From the NCBI GenBank assembly GCA_947452875.1, contig CANGEZ010000001.1, positions 1-42,775 of the forward strand: DNA of 42,775 nt, given 5' to 3'. A program made the position numbers and the translations under genes. The notes beneath the pieces were generated by a model that saw only the letters and a list, made by a program, of their open reading frames with translations, ran no database searches and was not told the origin of the DNA. Positions 1 through 8,362 of this stretch are shown here, piece by piece (position 1 is the stretch's first letter; each line of letters starts with the position of its first letter). Origin of the DNA: Chitinophagaceae bacterium. GTDB lineage: Bacteria; Bacteroidota; Bacteroidia; Chitinophagales; Chitinophagaceae.

Positions 1-752
1 TACAACATCAAATTCCAAATCAACTGATCCAACCATTTTCTTGAATCAGGATCATCATCATTACCCATCCAACCTTTTGTTTTTTCGATGATGGTTTCGT
101 GAGCTGTTTTCAAACTGAAAATATTTTTTGTAGTCTGAGGTTCGGTAACTACCGGCTTTATAAGCGTAACTTTTGTTGCAATCCAAGACGAATATAATCT
201 TGGAATCGTTAATCCTAAAATCATACCTGGCAATCCATTAATACTGCAAGGCCCTCCCGGAATGGTGATTTCATCTGTATAAAAAGCAAACACATAAACA
301 CTGTCCATAATAATTCCTGTGGCTTTTCTGCAATTATAGCCGGCAATGATTCTGTTTTCATTGCTCAATTTCCAACGAATATTTCTGATGCTGTCTTTTA
401 CATTAAATGCACTTCCAAAAACATCTTTTTGCATGGTCATTTTGCCTGTAGTAAAATCAAAAAACCAAGAAGAAGATTCATCACTTTTTCTGAACATTTC
501 AGGTAAGGCATCTTTGTTTTCCCAATGGTCAAACTTATACAAACTTTTATTTTGACTAAAACTATAAGTATAAAAATTGGTTTTAAAATTGGGCAATTTA
601 TCTTTCATCATTTCGGCCCATGAGCTACTGCCCATTGTTTTTTTGATGTTCGTTTTTACTTCAAATTCGATTTCACCAGATTCTACAAACTGTGCTGAAA
701 CATGGAGTTGGATTGAAGTTGCCAATACAATGAAGAAGAATATTTTTTTCAT
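1..752 (-). CDS. GLPGLI family protein, C-terminus cut by the window start
   Basis: The visible 250 residues begin with a signal peptide (MKKIFFFIVLATSIQLHVSA, cleavage probably before Q) and contain the family hallmark SINGLPGMILGL near residue 180. No stop codon is reached before the window edge, so the last few residues are missing; family members are usually about 250-290 residues, so it is nearly complete. GLPGLI proteins are secreted or periplasmic proteins of Bacteroidota with no established biochemical role, and they are often encoded beside carboxypeptidase-domain outer-membrane beta-barrel proteins. That is the case here: the receptor lies 138 bp upstream on the same strand, so a functional pair is likely (inference). 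The ATG at 752-750 is the only start giving a good signal peptide. Confidence 0.85.
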   Translation of the reverse strand, partial: MKKIFFFIVLATSIQLHVSAQFVESGEIEFEVKTNIKKTMGSSSWAEMMKDKLPNFKTNFYTYSFSQNKSLYKFDHWENKDALPEMFRKSDESSSWFFDFTTGKMTMQKDVFGSAFNVKDSIRNIRWKLSNENRIIAGYNCRKATGIIMDSVYVFAFYTDEITIPGGPCSINGLPGMILGLTIPRLYSSWIATKVTLIKPVVTEPQTTKNIFSLKTAHETIIEKTKGWMGNDDDPDSRKWLDQLIWNLML

Positions 753-766
753 AATTATTTATTTAA

Positions 767-886
767 GCCCCCTCAATCCCCCAAAGGGGGAAGTTGATTG
801 TGCAATATTATATTTGTACTAATTTTTTTATTTATAAACTGACTATTCACGCTCCCCTCTCTTTTGGAGAGGGGTTGGGGGTGAGG
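767..886. repeat. Two GC-rich intergenic palindromes (REP-like)
   Basis: In an otherwise AT-rich spacer there are two C/G-rich inverted repeats. The first is a CCCCC-AAA-GGGGG hairpin at 778-790, preceded by CCCCCTCAAT. The second is a perfect 8-bp stem, CCCCTCTC (854-861) with loop TTTTG and GAGAGGGG (867-874), followed by TTGGGGGTGAGG. Such C-tract/G-tract palindromes resemble the dispersed REP-type elements seen between genes in many Bacteroidota. Neither is followed by a clear T-tract, so they do not look like ordinary terminators, though they could stabilise or attenuate the receptor-GLPGLI message. Confidence 0.6.
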
Positions 887-890
887 CATC

Positions 891-3668
891 TTACTTTTTA
901 CTCACCCCATTCTTATTCTTAAAATCCCAAGAAAAACCTACCATGAAATATCTTTTCAAACGTTGGTTTCTTTCTTCACTGAAAATATTCCCGTAATAAT
1001 TTCTGTCCAAACCAAGATTTTGATTCAGCAAATCATTTGCTTTCACATAAACCGTGTATTCATTTTTCTTGAATGTTTTCTGCACTTTCAAATTGATGAG
1101 ATGAACATTGAAATTGGCTGTTTCGCCGGCAAGTTTTTGTCTGGCATTATAAGTGTAATCTGTAACAAATGACCAACTTTTCTTATAGTAAACAGTACCA
1201 TTGAAAGTCAGTGTATTTGATCTGAAAGTGTTTGAAGTTTTAGTTTGTGAATTGGTATTGTAATTCAAACTAGCATTATTGTTCAAACTGAAATCATATT
1301 TATCAGCTTTTGATTTTCTCATGCCAATATTCAACCCTGAAGAAGTTGTATTTGAAAAGCTGTTTACACTATTGATCACATCTGCAAATCTTGAAAAATT
1401 CACATTGGGACTGATCTCCATTTCGATAGCCGATTTTTTCAGCTTAAATCCAATGCCTCCCCAAAAACTAACTGTAACATTGCCATTAGTATTGATGGGT
1501 TGTGAAGTGGTAGCACCTGTTGATGGATTAATAATTCTATTGTTTGTGATTGAATTTTCTGTGAAGATTACATTTACTGATTGATAGTTCCATAAGTTTT
1601 TCAAGAAATTATACCCGTTGTGTGTAACATTGAAATTACTAGAGAAAGAAGGCTTCAAATCAGGGTTTCCAATGTATTGATTGAAAATATTATTGTTGTT
1701 GCGCAATGGCTGCAATTGATTGATTGTAGGCTGAGAATTGTACCCATTGTATTTAATTCGTAATGAATGATTGCTTTTATAACTATAGACGAATGTTGCT
1801 GAAGGGAAAATATTGGTGTACTTTCTTACATAATCTTTATTAGAAGTTTTATCCAGTAAATCATAATCAGTAATGCCAAAGCCAGAACCAAAATTGAATT
1901 TGATTTTCTTACGAGCAAAATTAAATTTCGCTGATGGCGTATGGATTAAGATGTTTTGTTTGAAATCATTGGTAAGTGAATCTACCACATCGGTATATCC
2001 ATTGGGAGCTTTTGAATAAGTCGTTTGGTTATTTAAACCATCATTTAGTGACAACTCATAACCCAATTCCATTGACCAATTTTTAGAAAGTGGTTCTGTG
2101 TAAATTAATTTGGCAGAAATTTTCTTGGCGCTATTTTCAGATTGGGTCAACTGATTGATATTGATAATATAAGGAAACGAACCAGAATAAACTGCATTTA
2201 TAGAATTCAAATAATTGTCTGAGTTTGAATTATTGGCATTTAAGTCGGCAGTAACCGATAATGTTCTTCTTGCTTTTGAAAATCTATGCTTGAAAATAAT
2301 ATTACCAATCAATGCATATTTATCTGAATTTATTGATGAGTTTCTCGATGTAGCATTTTTCAAAATGCCTGAATTGCCTGAAGTACCTGATTTTGTTGTT
2401 TCATCACTTTCTGTATGGAAATAATTGTATCTCACAGTCACTTTAAGACTATTACTCGTATCCATTTTTACATCATAAATAAAACTGTTCTTAACGTTGT
2501 ATCTATTGATTTTTGTATTTACTTCTGCATTTTCAATCAAAGCAGAATCTCCTAATTGAGTTATCGTTTTGGTGTTTTTGATGTTACTGTAATCTTGCTG
2601 GTTAAATTTAGGAGAGAAGTTGAAATTATGTTTGTCGTTCCATTTATTAGTGTATTGAACGCCCGCATTTACATTTCTCATAAATCCATTTTCAGGATTG
2701 ATATAAATCTCATCATCACCCGAACGAGCAAACGAAAATGCAAAAATGCCATCTTCATCCATCATCTCGAAATTGTTATCATCACTGCCTCCATATTTTT
2801 GGTTTTCCTGCCAGCTCAACCCATCTTGTCCAGTATTGCCATTTAATACAAAAGCAGAAATTTTTCTTTTGCCTTTGAAGGAACCGAACAATAAATTATT
2901 ATTGAAACGATTGGTGATATCTTTTCCAACACCTCCTGCCAAACTAACTTTACCAAAATAACCTTTCTTTTTATCCTCTTTTAATTTAAGGTTAATTGTC
3001 TTTTGGGTATTGCCATCATCAATACCTGTAAATGCAGCTTGTTCACTTTTCTTATCAAATACCTGAACTTCTTTTACAGCATCGGCTCTGAGATTTTTTA
3101 CGGCCATGCCCGGATCATCACCAAAAAACTCTTCACCGTCTACCAGTACTTTTTCTACCTTTTCACCCATGGCTTTTATCTCACCATTTTTATCCACTTG
3201 AATCCCTGGTAATTTTTTCAATAGTTCTTCTACATTGGCATTGGCACTTACATTAAAACTGTCTGCGGTGTAAATTGTGGTATCTCCTTTTATTTTAATG
3301 GCACCACCAGTTTTGATGATGATGGCTTCAAGTAATTTGCTTTTATTAGTTAGTGATACAGGCTTTATTTTATCGCTACCTGATTTCACGGTAATATCAT
3401 CTACATATTCAGCATATAAAGGATGAGAAACCATGAAAATACATTTCCCAACCGGAACATTTTTGAGTTCAAAACTGCCATCAGCATTGGTTCTGGTAAA
3501 AGTCAATAAGCTTGAATCAGCTGCTGATAATACCATAACTACTGCATTGGGAATAGGTATTTGTCCGGATGCATCGATGATTTTACCGGTTTGACTGACT
3601 TTTTGAGCTGAAGCCGTTATGAATATCAATGAAAAGGCGAGTGATAATAGAATTTTTGTTGTACGCAT
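891..3668 (-). CDS. Outer-membrane beta-barrel receptor with carboxypeptidase-like regulatory domain
   Basis: The start chosen is the ATG at 3668 (MRTTKILLSLAFSLIFITAS, then AQ), which puts a signal peptide at the N-terminus; a start 7 codons upstream would add charged residues in front of it. This gives 925 residues. After the signal comes a carboxypeptidase-D-like regulatory domain (about residues 25-110), then a TonB plug-like segment with KLPGIQVDKNGEIKAMGEK and VDGEEFFGDDP (about 150-195), then a long beta-strand-rich, Asn/Ser-rich barrel of the outer-membrane beta-barrel family (OMP_b-brl_3 type). It probably imports or anchors an unknown ligand at the outer membrane. No TonB box is obvious, and the substrate cannot be read from the sequence. 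The GLPGLI gene follows on the same strand. Confidence 0.85.
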   Translation of the reverse strand: MRTTKILLSLAFSLIFITASAQKVSQTGKIIDASGQIPIPNAVVMVLSAADSSLLTFTRTNADGSFELKNVPVGKCIFMVSHPLYAEYVDDITVKSGSDKIKPVSLTNKSKLLEAIIIKTGGAIKIKGDTTIYTADSFNVSANANVEELLKKLPGIQVDKNGEIKAMGEKVEKVLVDGEEFFGDDPGMAVKNLRADAVKEVQVFDKKSEQAAFTGIDDGNTQKTINLKLKEDKKKGYFGKVSLAGGVGKDITNRFNNNLLFGSFKGKRKISAFVLNGNTGQDGLSWQENQKYGGSDDNNFEMMDEDGIFAFSFARSGDDEIYINPENGFMRNVNAGVQYTNKWNDKHNFNFSPKFNQQDYSNIKNTKTITQLGDSALIENAEVNTKINRYNVKNSFIYDVKMDTSNSLKVTVRYNYFHTESDETTKSGTSGNSGILKNATSRNSSINSDKYALIGNIIFKHRFSKARRTLSVTADLNANNSNSDNYLNSINAVYSGSFPYIININQLTQSENSAKKISAKLIYTEPLSKNWSMELGYELSLNDGLNNQTTYSKAPNGYTDVVDSLTNDFKQNILIHTPSAKFNFARKKIKFNFGSGFGITDYDLLDKTSNKDYVRKYTNIFPSATFVYSYKSNHSLRIKYNGYNSQPTINQLQPLRNNNNIFNQYIGNPDLKPSFSSNFNVTHNGYNFLKNLWNYQSVNVIFTENSITNNRIINPSTGATTSQPINTNGNVTVSFWGGIGFKLKKSAIEMEISPNVNFSRFADVINSVNSFSNTTSSGLNIGMRKSKADKYDFSLNNNASLNYNTNSQTKTSNTFRSNTLTFNGTVYYKKSWSFVTDYTYNARQKLAGETANFNVHLINLKVQKTFKKNEYTVYVKANDLLNQNLGLDRNYYGNIFSEERNQRLKRYFMVGFSWDFKNKNGVSKK

Positions 3669-3770
3669 ATCTTTAAAAATTTCATCCACGCTGATTAAAT
3701 AATTTTTCAGCAGGTGAACTTGTGTTAATTTTAGGAACTTTCAATTAAAAAACGAAGACAAAGATAAACA

Positions 3771-5708
3771 ATGGCATACGAAGATGAACATTTTATTGAT
3801 ACTTCCGGCTCTGTTTGGAATTACTCATTATTTAATAACAATGTCATCGAATCTTTTCAACAAGGCGAACTTTCAACAGGTTATGATTATTTTGGAAGCC
3901 GTCCATTGAATCTATTGAACGCTCATGGATATTATTTTGCCGTTTGGGCGCCTCACGCCAAATTTGTTTCGGTAGCCGGAGATTTCAATAACTGGGATAC
4001 AGGCTCTCATCCTTTATTTCCTCGACTAGACCAATCTGGTATTTGGGAAGGTTTTATACCGAATGTTTCAAAAGGTTGTTGTTATAAATATCACATCAAT
4101 AGCATCAATGACGTTCAGGTCATGAAAGCCGATCCTTATGCGATTTTTTCAGAAAAAAGGCCGGCCACAGCTTCTATCACCTGGTCTTTTGATTATACAT
4201 GGAAAGATAAAAAATGGCTTTCTAAGCGGAAGAAAAACAATTCACTAGACGCTCCTTGGAATATATATGAGGTTCATTTGGGAAGCTGGATGAGGCCCGA
4301 TAAAAATGATGAAGAGAGTTTCAATTCATATTTACAAATTGCTGAAAGACTTGTTCCTTATGTAAAAGAAATGGGATTTACCCATGTGGAATTAATGCCA
4401 GTGATGGAATTCCCTTACGATAGGAGCTGGGGCTATCAATGTACAGGTTATTTTTCTGCTACCTCACGGTTTGGTATACCCGAAGATTTGATGTTTCTCA
4501 TTGATGAACTTCACAATAATGACATAGGCGTTATTTTTGATTGGGTGCCTTCTCATTTTCCAGGCGATGCTCATGGGTTATTCATGTTTGATGGCGCACA
4601 CACCTACGAATATGCGGATATGCGCAAAGGATTCCATCCAGATTGGAACAGCTATATTTTCAATTACAAAAGGGGAGAAGTAAGGTCTTTTTTAATCAGC
4701 AGTGCCCATTTTTGGATGCAACATTTTCATGGTGATGGAATAAGAGTTGATGCGGTGAATTCTATCATCAGACTAGATTTTTCAAGAAAAGAAGGAGAAT
4801 GGGAACGCAATGAATATGGAGGAAATGAAAACATAGAAGCCATCCAATTTTTAAAACGATTAAACGAAATTTTATACCAAGACTTTCCAGATATTCAAAC
4901 TATTGCTGAAGAGGCTTCAGATTGGCCAGGTATGACTTTGCCTACTCATTCCGGTGGTTTTGGTTTTGGTATGAAATGGATGATGGGCTGGATGCATGAT
5001 AGTTTCAGGTATTTTAAAACACATCCTGCCGACCGACATCACATACAAAATACATTCACTTTCAGCATGATGTATTTCTATGATGAAAACTTCATGTTGC
5101 CTCTGAGTCATGATGAAATCGTACATGGAAAAAGTCCAATGATTTACAAAATGCCAGGCGCCACTCATGAAAAATTTGCCAACCTCAGAATGTTGTACGC
5201 ATACATGTACACACATCCCGGCGCAAAGTTATTGTTCATGGGTGATGAATTTGCACAAACATCAGAATGGAATGAAGCCTCAGAACTTGACTGGCATTTA
5301 TTATCTCATGTTTCTCATCAAAAAATGAAAGCCTGCGTTAGCAAGCTTTGTCATCTGTATAAAGAAGAACCTGCACTTTATGAATACCAATTTGATTCCA
5401 AAGGATTTGAATGGCTGATGCTTGACAGAGGGCATGACGGCGTTATGGCCTACAAACGTAAAGGCAAGAATAAAATAAATGATCTTGTTATTGTCATCAA
5501 CACATCTGCAAAAAATTATCAGGATTATGGCATGACCTTAACAGGCAAATCAGAATGGAAAGAGATATTTAATAGTGACGATGAGGAATTCTGGGGTTCA
5601 GGAAAATACATGAACAATAATTTAACTATCAAAATAAAAGAGAAAAAAACGAACACCATTGAAATAAAACTTGCCATTCCGGCGTTAAGTGTAATGATAT
5701 TCCGATAG
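3771..5708 (+). CDS. glgB: 1,4-alpha-glucan branching enzyme
   Basis: This 645-residue cytoplasmic enzyme creates alpha-1,6 branches in glycogen by cutting and transferring alpha-1,4 chains. The N-terminal CBM48-like domain (about 50-135) contains FAVWAPHAKFVSVAGDFNNW. The GH13 catalytic domain shows region I DWVPSHFP, region II GIRVDAVNS with nucleophile Asp327, region III IAEEASDWPG with acid/base Glu380, and region IV LSHDEIVHGK with Asp448. The length fits the shorter GlgB forms that have only one N-terminal beta-sandwich domain. It is transcribed divergently from the receptor gene with 102 bp between start codons. No other glycogen gene (glgA, glgC, glgP) is in the window. Confidence 0.96.
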   Translation: MAYEDEHFIDTSGSVWNYSLFNNNVIESFQQGELSTGYDYFGSRPLNLLNAHGYYFAVWAPHAKFVSVAGDFNNWDTGSHPLFPRLDQSGIWEGFIPNVSKGCCYKYHINSINDVQVMKADPYAIFSEKRPATASITWSFDYTWKDKKWLSKRKKNNSLDAPWNIYEVHLGSWMRPDKNDEESFNSYLQIAERLVPYVKEMGFTHVELMPVMEFPYDRSWGYQCTGYFSATSRFGIPEDLMFLIDELHNNDIGVIFDWVPSHFPGDAHGLFMFDGAHTYEYADMRKGFHPDWNSYIFNYKRGEVRSFLISSAHFWMQHFHGDGIRVDAVNSIIRLDFSRKEGEWERNEYGGNENIEAIQFLKRLNEILYQDFPDIQTIAEEASDWPGMTLPTHSGGFGFGMKWMMGWMHDSFRYFKTHPADRHHIQNTFTFSMMYFYDENFMLPLSHDEIVHGKSPMIYKMPGATHEKFANLRMLYAYMYTHPGAKLLFMGDEFAQTSEWNEASELDWHLLSHVSHQKMKACVSKLCHLYKEEPALYEYQFDSKGFEWLMLDRGHDGVMAYKRKGKNKINDLVIVINTSAKNYQDYGMTLTGKSEWKEIFNSDDEEFWGSGKYMNNNLTIKIKEKKTNTIEIKLAIPALSVMIFR

Positions 5709-6005
5709 TAAATATCACAAGTTTTAATCCGTACCCAAATGAAAAACAACAAATCAATTACTGGCATATGCCTGTATAGCAGCATCTACGCCAACACGCA
5801 AGACATTTCTACATTTTTTCTAGAGAAAGAAATCATCAAAGCAACTTCTGAAAAAGAAATCATTTTTACTTTTCCGAATGCTCAATTTCACACTAATTAC
5901 TCAGGAGAGAAATCAAAAGATAATTCAAAAACATTTGACAAATGAGATGTTGTCAATAGATACTAATTGTTTATAGTTTTAATGGTTGATTACAGGACAA
6001 ATAAG
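5709..6005. other. Spacer after glgB with one weak small reading frame
   Basis: About 300 bp separate glgB from the terminator before the arginase gene. A 68-codon plus-strand frame starting with ATG lies at 5739-5945 (MKNNKSITGICLYSSIYANT...). It begins 30 bp after the glgB stop and has no signal peptide, membrane segment or recognisable motif; it could be chance. Nothing else is visible here. Confidence 0.3.
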
Positions 6006-6034
6006 GAGGCTGTCTCGAAAGAGATGGTCTCTTT
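6006..6034 (+). terminator. Rho-independent terminator downstream of glgB
   Basis: GAGGCTGTCTC (6006-6016), a GAAA tetraloop, and GAGATGGTCTC (6021-6031) pair over 11 bp with three G-U wobbles in the plus-strand RNA, followed by TTTGTTATTTT. A nested perfect stem AAAGAGA-TGG-TCTCTTT (6018-6034) is an alternative fold that works on both strands. It sits between the convergent glgB and arginase genes. Confidence 0.6.
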
Positions 6035-6049
6035 GTTATTTTGTAAAGA

Positions 6050-6997
6050 TTAGTTCATCATCAGAATATTTACACTTCTCTGTAAAATATTAAATGCGAT
6101 TTCCGCCATCAAATTTTCTTTATCAAGCGTTGGGTTTACCTCTGTAATTTCAAAGCAGCAAACTTTTCTGTTTTGCATGAATTTGCTGATTAAATCTTCT
6201 GCTTCTCTTTCTCTAAGGCCATTGCCTACAGGTGTTCCGGTTCCTTTTGAGATTGTAGAATCCAAACTATCTACATCAAAACTTACATAAATATCAGTGC
6301 AGTCGCTGAGATAGCGTAAAACTTTTCTACTTACGTTTTCTGCACCGTTTCTGCGCACTTCACTGGTTGGGATGACTTTGATGCCATGTTTTTCAATCAC
6401 TGCTTTTTCTTCTTTTTCAAAATCACGAAGAGAAATAAATACGATGTCTTCGGGTAACACTTTTTGAGAAATTTTGCCGATGGATTTTAATTGATTCCAA
6501 TACTTTTTAGTTACCTCATCAATATCATGAACCTTTGATTCTAAATTATCTTCTGCAATGGCTGTTGCCAAAGGCATACCATGCATATTACCTGAAGGCG
6601 TTGTATAAGGTGTATGTAAATCCGCATGCGCATCAATCCAAATTACACCCAATTTACTTTTGGGCTTTGCCATTTTGATGCCTGCAATGGTACCACCTGC
6701 ATTACTGTGATCGCCACTCAACACAACCGGAAAGAAATTATGTTTGATGCTATCGCAAACTGCCTTACTGATTCTTTCATACATGTTAAATACACCATGA
6801 ATTCTTTTGGCATATGGCGATTGAATAGGTTCGAATAATAATTTATTTTCAGTCTCCACTTTTTCTGAAGGAAAATGCACGAAGAAATTACTCATAAAAT
6901 CCAAACCAGCTATTTTAATAGCATCAACACCCAAACTTGCACCTCTGGTTCCTGCGCCAATTTCTGAAGGGACTTCTATAATTTTAATATTCTTCAT
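6050..6997 (-). CDS. rocF: Arginase (ureohydrolase family)
   Basis: 315 residues with the full di-manganese site of the arginase/agmatinase family: SGDHS (His97), DAHAD (Asp122, His124, Asp126) and SFDVDSLD (Asp241, Asp243). The stretch PSGNMHGMPLA (134-144) matches the arginine-binding loop of true arginases (SGNxHGMPL), and GTGTPVGNGL and EITEVNP near the C-terminus are also typical. It should hydrolyse L-arginine to ornithine and urea in the cytoplasm. Odd points are Ala in DAHAD where arginases usually have Gly, and Ser instead of Pro after SLD. No urease or ornithine-using gene is nearby. The start is ATG at 6997, 24 nt after a TAAATTTG promoter element. Confidence 0.88.
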   Translation of the reverse strand: MKNIKIIEVPSEIGAGTRGASLGVDAIKIAGLDFMSNFFVHFPSEKVETENKLLFEPIQSPYAKRIHGVFNMYERISKAVCDSIKHNFFPVVLSGDHSNAGGTIAGIKMAKPKSKLGVIWIDAHADLHTPYTTPSGNMHGMPLATAIAEDNLESKVHDIDEVTKKYWNQLKSIGKISQKVLPEDIVFISLRDFEKEEKAVIEKHGIKVIPTSEVRRNGAENVSRKVLRYLSDCTDIYVSFDVDSLDSTISKGTGTPVGNGLREREAEDLISKFMQNRKVCCFEITEVNPTLDKENLMAEIAFNILQRSVNILMMN

Positions 6998-7021
6998 AAT
7001 GTAATTTTTAAGTCGAGTTTA

Positions 7022-7029
7022 CAAATTTA
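7022..7029 (-). promoter_or_regulatory. Bacteroidetes-type -7 element for arginase
   Basis: TAAATTTG on the minus strand fits TAnnTTTG and lies 24 nt before the arginase ATG. It overlaps the stop codon region of the preceding CrtA-like gene. A good -33 TTTG at the usual 19-21 nt spacing is not present, so support is moderate. Confidence 0.4.
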
Positions 7030-7737
7030 AGGCTTTATTGATAGCGGGTTAATGCCTCTAATTGTTCCAAATGAATCTTTAATTGAAAATCTTGCAAATA
7101 AATCCTCGCTGTACCAGTTTTCAGATCTTGTTTTTTTGACTACTTCACTATGTTCCTTCATGCCGTATGCAAAAGCTTTCATGTCTTCAACAGATTCCCA
7201 AATGCTGAAAGTGGCTTGTTTGATCCAAGGTACTTCGCCAATGCCTACAGAAAAAATAAATCCTTTGGCATCATTCATTTGACTGGCAACGGGCGCTACA
7301 TGTTTCCAGAAAAATTTCATTTTGTTTAATCTGATGGTAGCACGAGTTAAAGTTGCGACTCTGCCTTTATAATCAACTTTTCCATCCAATTTACCAAATG
7401 GCTCTTGATGATCCCATTTGCCATGACCGGCAATAGGAGTAAGTAAGATAGTAAATGATTCTTTGGCAAACAAACGAATCCATAATGAAATGAAATTCCC
7501 CAATATGGCTGCATTGTTTTTCTCTGAAATTTCATTTTTGTGAACCAGAAAAATGGCCCATTGGTTTAGATCTGGAATTTTATCAAAACTGCCGTTTTTA
7601 CCGCAACCCATCAATTTATTAAAACTGTATTTTTTACTCATCCATAATGGAAGTCTGAATATAGCCATGGATACAAAAGCCAAAGGGATGGCGATGTTTC
7701 GATATCTGATGATGGTGAGTGAGGTTGTTGTGTTCAA
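7027..7737 (-). CDS. Spheroidene monooxygenase (CrtA)-like protein, TTG start
   Basis: 236 residues. Features resembling the CrtA family, from memory of the family rather than a search, are an N-terminal TTTSLTIIRYR strand, LMGCGKNGSFDKIPDLNQW (about 43-61), the middle segment TRATIRLNK, and a C-terminal half with FIFSVGIGEVPWIKQATFSIW and FAYGMKEHSEVVKKTRSENW. CrtA proteins introduce keto groups into carotenoids. No other carotenoid gene is in view, so the substrate is uncertain and a more general dimeric-barrel monooxygenase role is possible. The only start that keeps the N-terminal strand is TTG at 7737; a stop lies just upstream and the first internal ATG (codon 23) would cut the fold. 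Confidence 0.6.
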   Translation of the reverse strand: MNTTTSLTIIRYRNIAIPLAFVSMAIFRLPLWMSKKYSFNKLMGCGKNGSFDKIPDLNQWAIFLVHKNEISEKNNAAILGNFISLWIRLFAKESFTILLTPIAGHGKWDHQEPFGKLDGKVDYKGRVATLTRATIRLNKMKFFWKHVAPVASQMNDAKGFIFSVGIGEVPWIKQATFSIWESVEDMKAFAYGMKEHSEVVKKTRSENWYSEDLFARFSIKDSFGTIRGINPLSIKP

Positions 7738-7794
7738 ATTAAAAAGTCAAAATTTAAAATTTAAAATTAATCAAGACGATTAATAAAAATAAAA

Positions 7795-7825
7795 AGAGGC
7801 TGTTTCTATAATTGAAACAGCCTCT
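7795..7825 (-). terminator. Rho-independent terminator after ndk
   Basis: A perfect 12-bp stem, AGAGGCTGTTTC (7795-7806) and GAAACAGCCTCT (7814-7825), has a 7-nt loop. On the minus strand it is followed by TTTTTATTTTTATT, placing it correctly for transcripts from ndk, 25 bp after that stop codon. Confidence 0.85.
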
Positions 7826-7849
7826 ACAAATATCAGTTATAAAGCTAAA

Positions 7850-8266
7850 TTAAAACTGCTCTAATTTAGAAAAGAAGAAATCGCCTTCGATAGCAGCATT
7901 CTCATCACTATCGCTTCCGTGAATCGCATTTTCTCCAATTGAAGCTGCAAATCTCTTACGGATAGTACCTTCTTCTGCATTAGCAGGATTGGTAGCTCCG
8001 ATCAATTTACGAAAATCTTCAACTGCATTATCTTTTTCAAGAATGGCAGCCGTAATAGGTCCGCGACTCATAAATTCAACCAATTCACCAAAGAAAGGTC
8101 TTTCTTTATGTACTGCGTAAAATTCACCTGCTTTTGCACTGCTAAGATGTAACATTTTCATAGCTACAATGCGAAAACCTGCATTATTAATCATTTCAAG
8201 AATGGCTCCTGTATTGCCTTTTTCAGTAGCATCAGGCTTAATCATCGTAAAAGTTCTGTTGGTCAT
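7850..8266 (-). CDS. ndk: Nucleoside diphosphate kinase
   Basis: 138 residues from the ATG at 8266, the usual length for the bacterial enzyme. MTNRTFTMIKPDA is the standard N-terminus; a start 7 codons further upstream would overlap the promoter. The enzyme transfers phosphate from NTPs to NDPs through a phosphohistidine, seen here as His116 in NAIHGSDS. Other conserved parts are ERPFFGELVEFMSRGP and GATNPANAEEGTIRKRF. It is transcribed divergently from nrnA and has its own terminator, so it is probably monocistronic. Confidence 0.97.
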   Translation of the reverse strand: MTNRTFTMIKPDATEKGNTGAILEMINNAGFRIVAMKMLHLSSAKAGEFYAVHKERPFFGELVEFMSRGPITAAILEKDNAVEDFRKLIGATNPANAEEGTIRKRFAASIGENAIHGSDSDENAAIEGDFFFSKLEQF

Positions 8267-8284
8267 TTTGTATATTTTTGGGCG

Positions 8285-8315
8285 CAAAGATAATACCTTA
8301 ACATCTATTTACAGA
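8285..8315 (-). promoter_or_regulatory. ndk promoter (TCTG-N19-TATCTTTG)
   Basis: On the minus strand TATCTTTG (8292-8285) matches the Bacteroidetes -7 element TAnnTTTG exactly, and TCTG (8315-8312), one mismatch from TTTG, sits 19 nt upstream. The ndk ATG follows 18 nt after the -7 box. Confidence 0.65.
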
Positions 8316-8321
8316 ATGGAA

Positions 8322-8352
8322 TTTGCCTATTCAACGATAAAACTTACATTTG
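8322..8352 (+). promoter_or_regulatory. nrnA promoter (TTTG-N19-TACATTTG)
   Basis: TTTG (8322-8325), exactly 19 nt, then TACATTTG (8345-8352): a full match to the Bacteroidetes primary sigma consensus. The ATG of nrnA starts only 10 nt after the -7 box, so the 5' untranslated leader must be only a few nucleotides or absent. It is arranged back to back with the ndk promoter, with 6 bp between the two -33 boxes. Confidence 0.75.
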
Positions 8353-8362
8353 CGCCACATTT

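Noticed and set aside
891..3668. Minus-strand receptor as a complete SusC-type nutrient transporter
   Set aside because: No SusD partner nearby, and the domain order fits the OMP_b-brl_3 / GLPGLI-associated type better.
3759..3766. TATCTTTG on the minus strand as promoter of the receptor gene
   Set aside because: Exact -7 match but about 90 nt before the receptor ATG, no -33 partner, and it overlaps the glgB leader; too weak to list.
5739..5945. 68-codon reading frame after glgB as a real gene
   Set aside because: No motif, signal or neighbour support; a frame of this length is common by chance in AT-rich spacer. Left as a note in the spacer entry.
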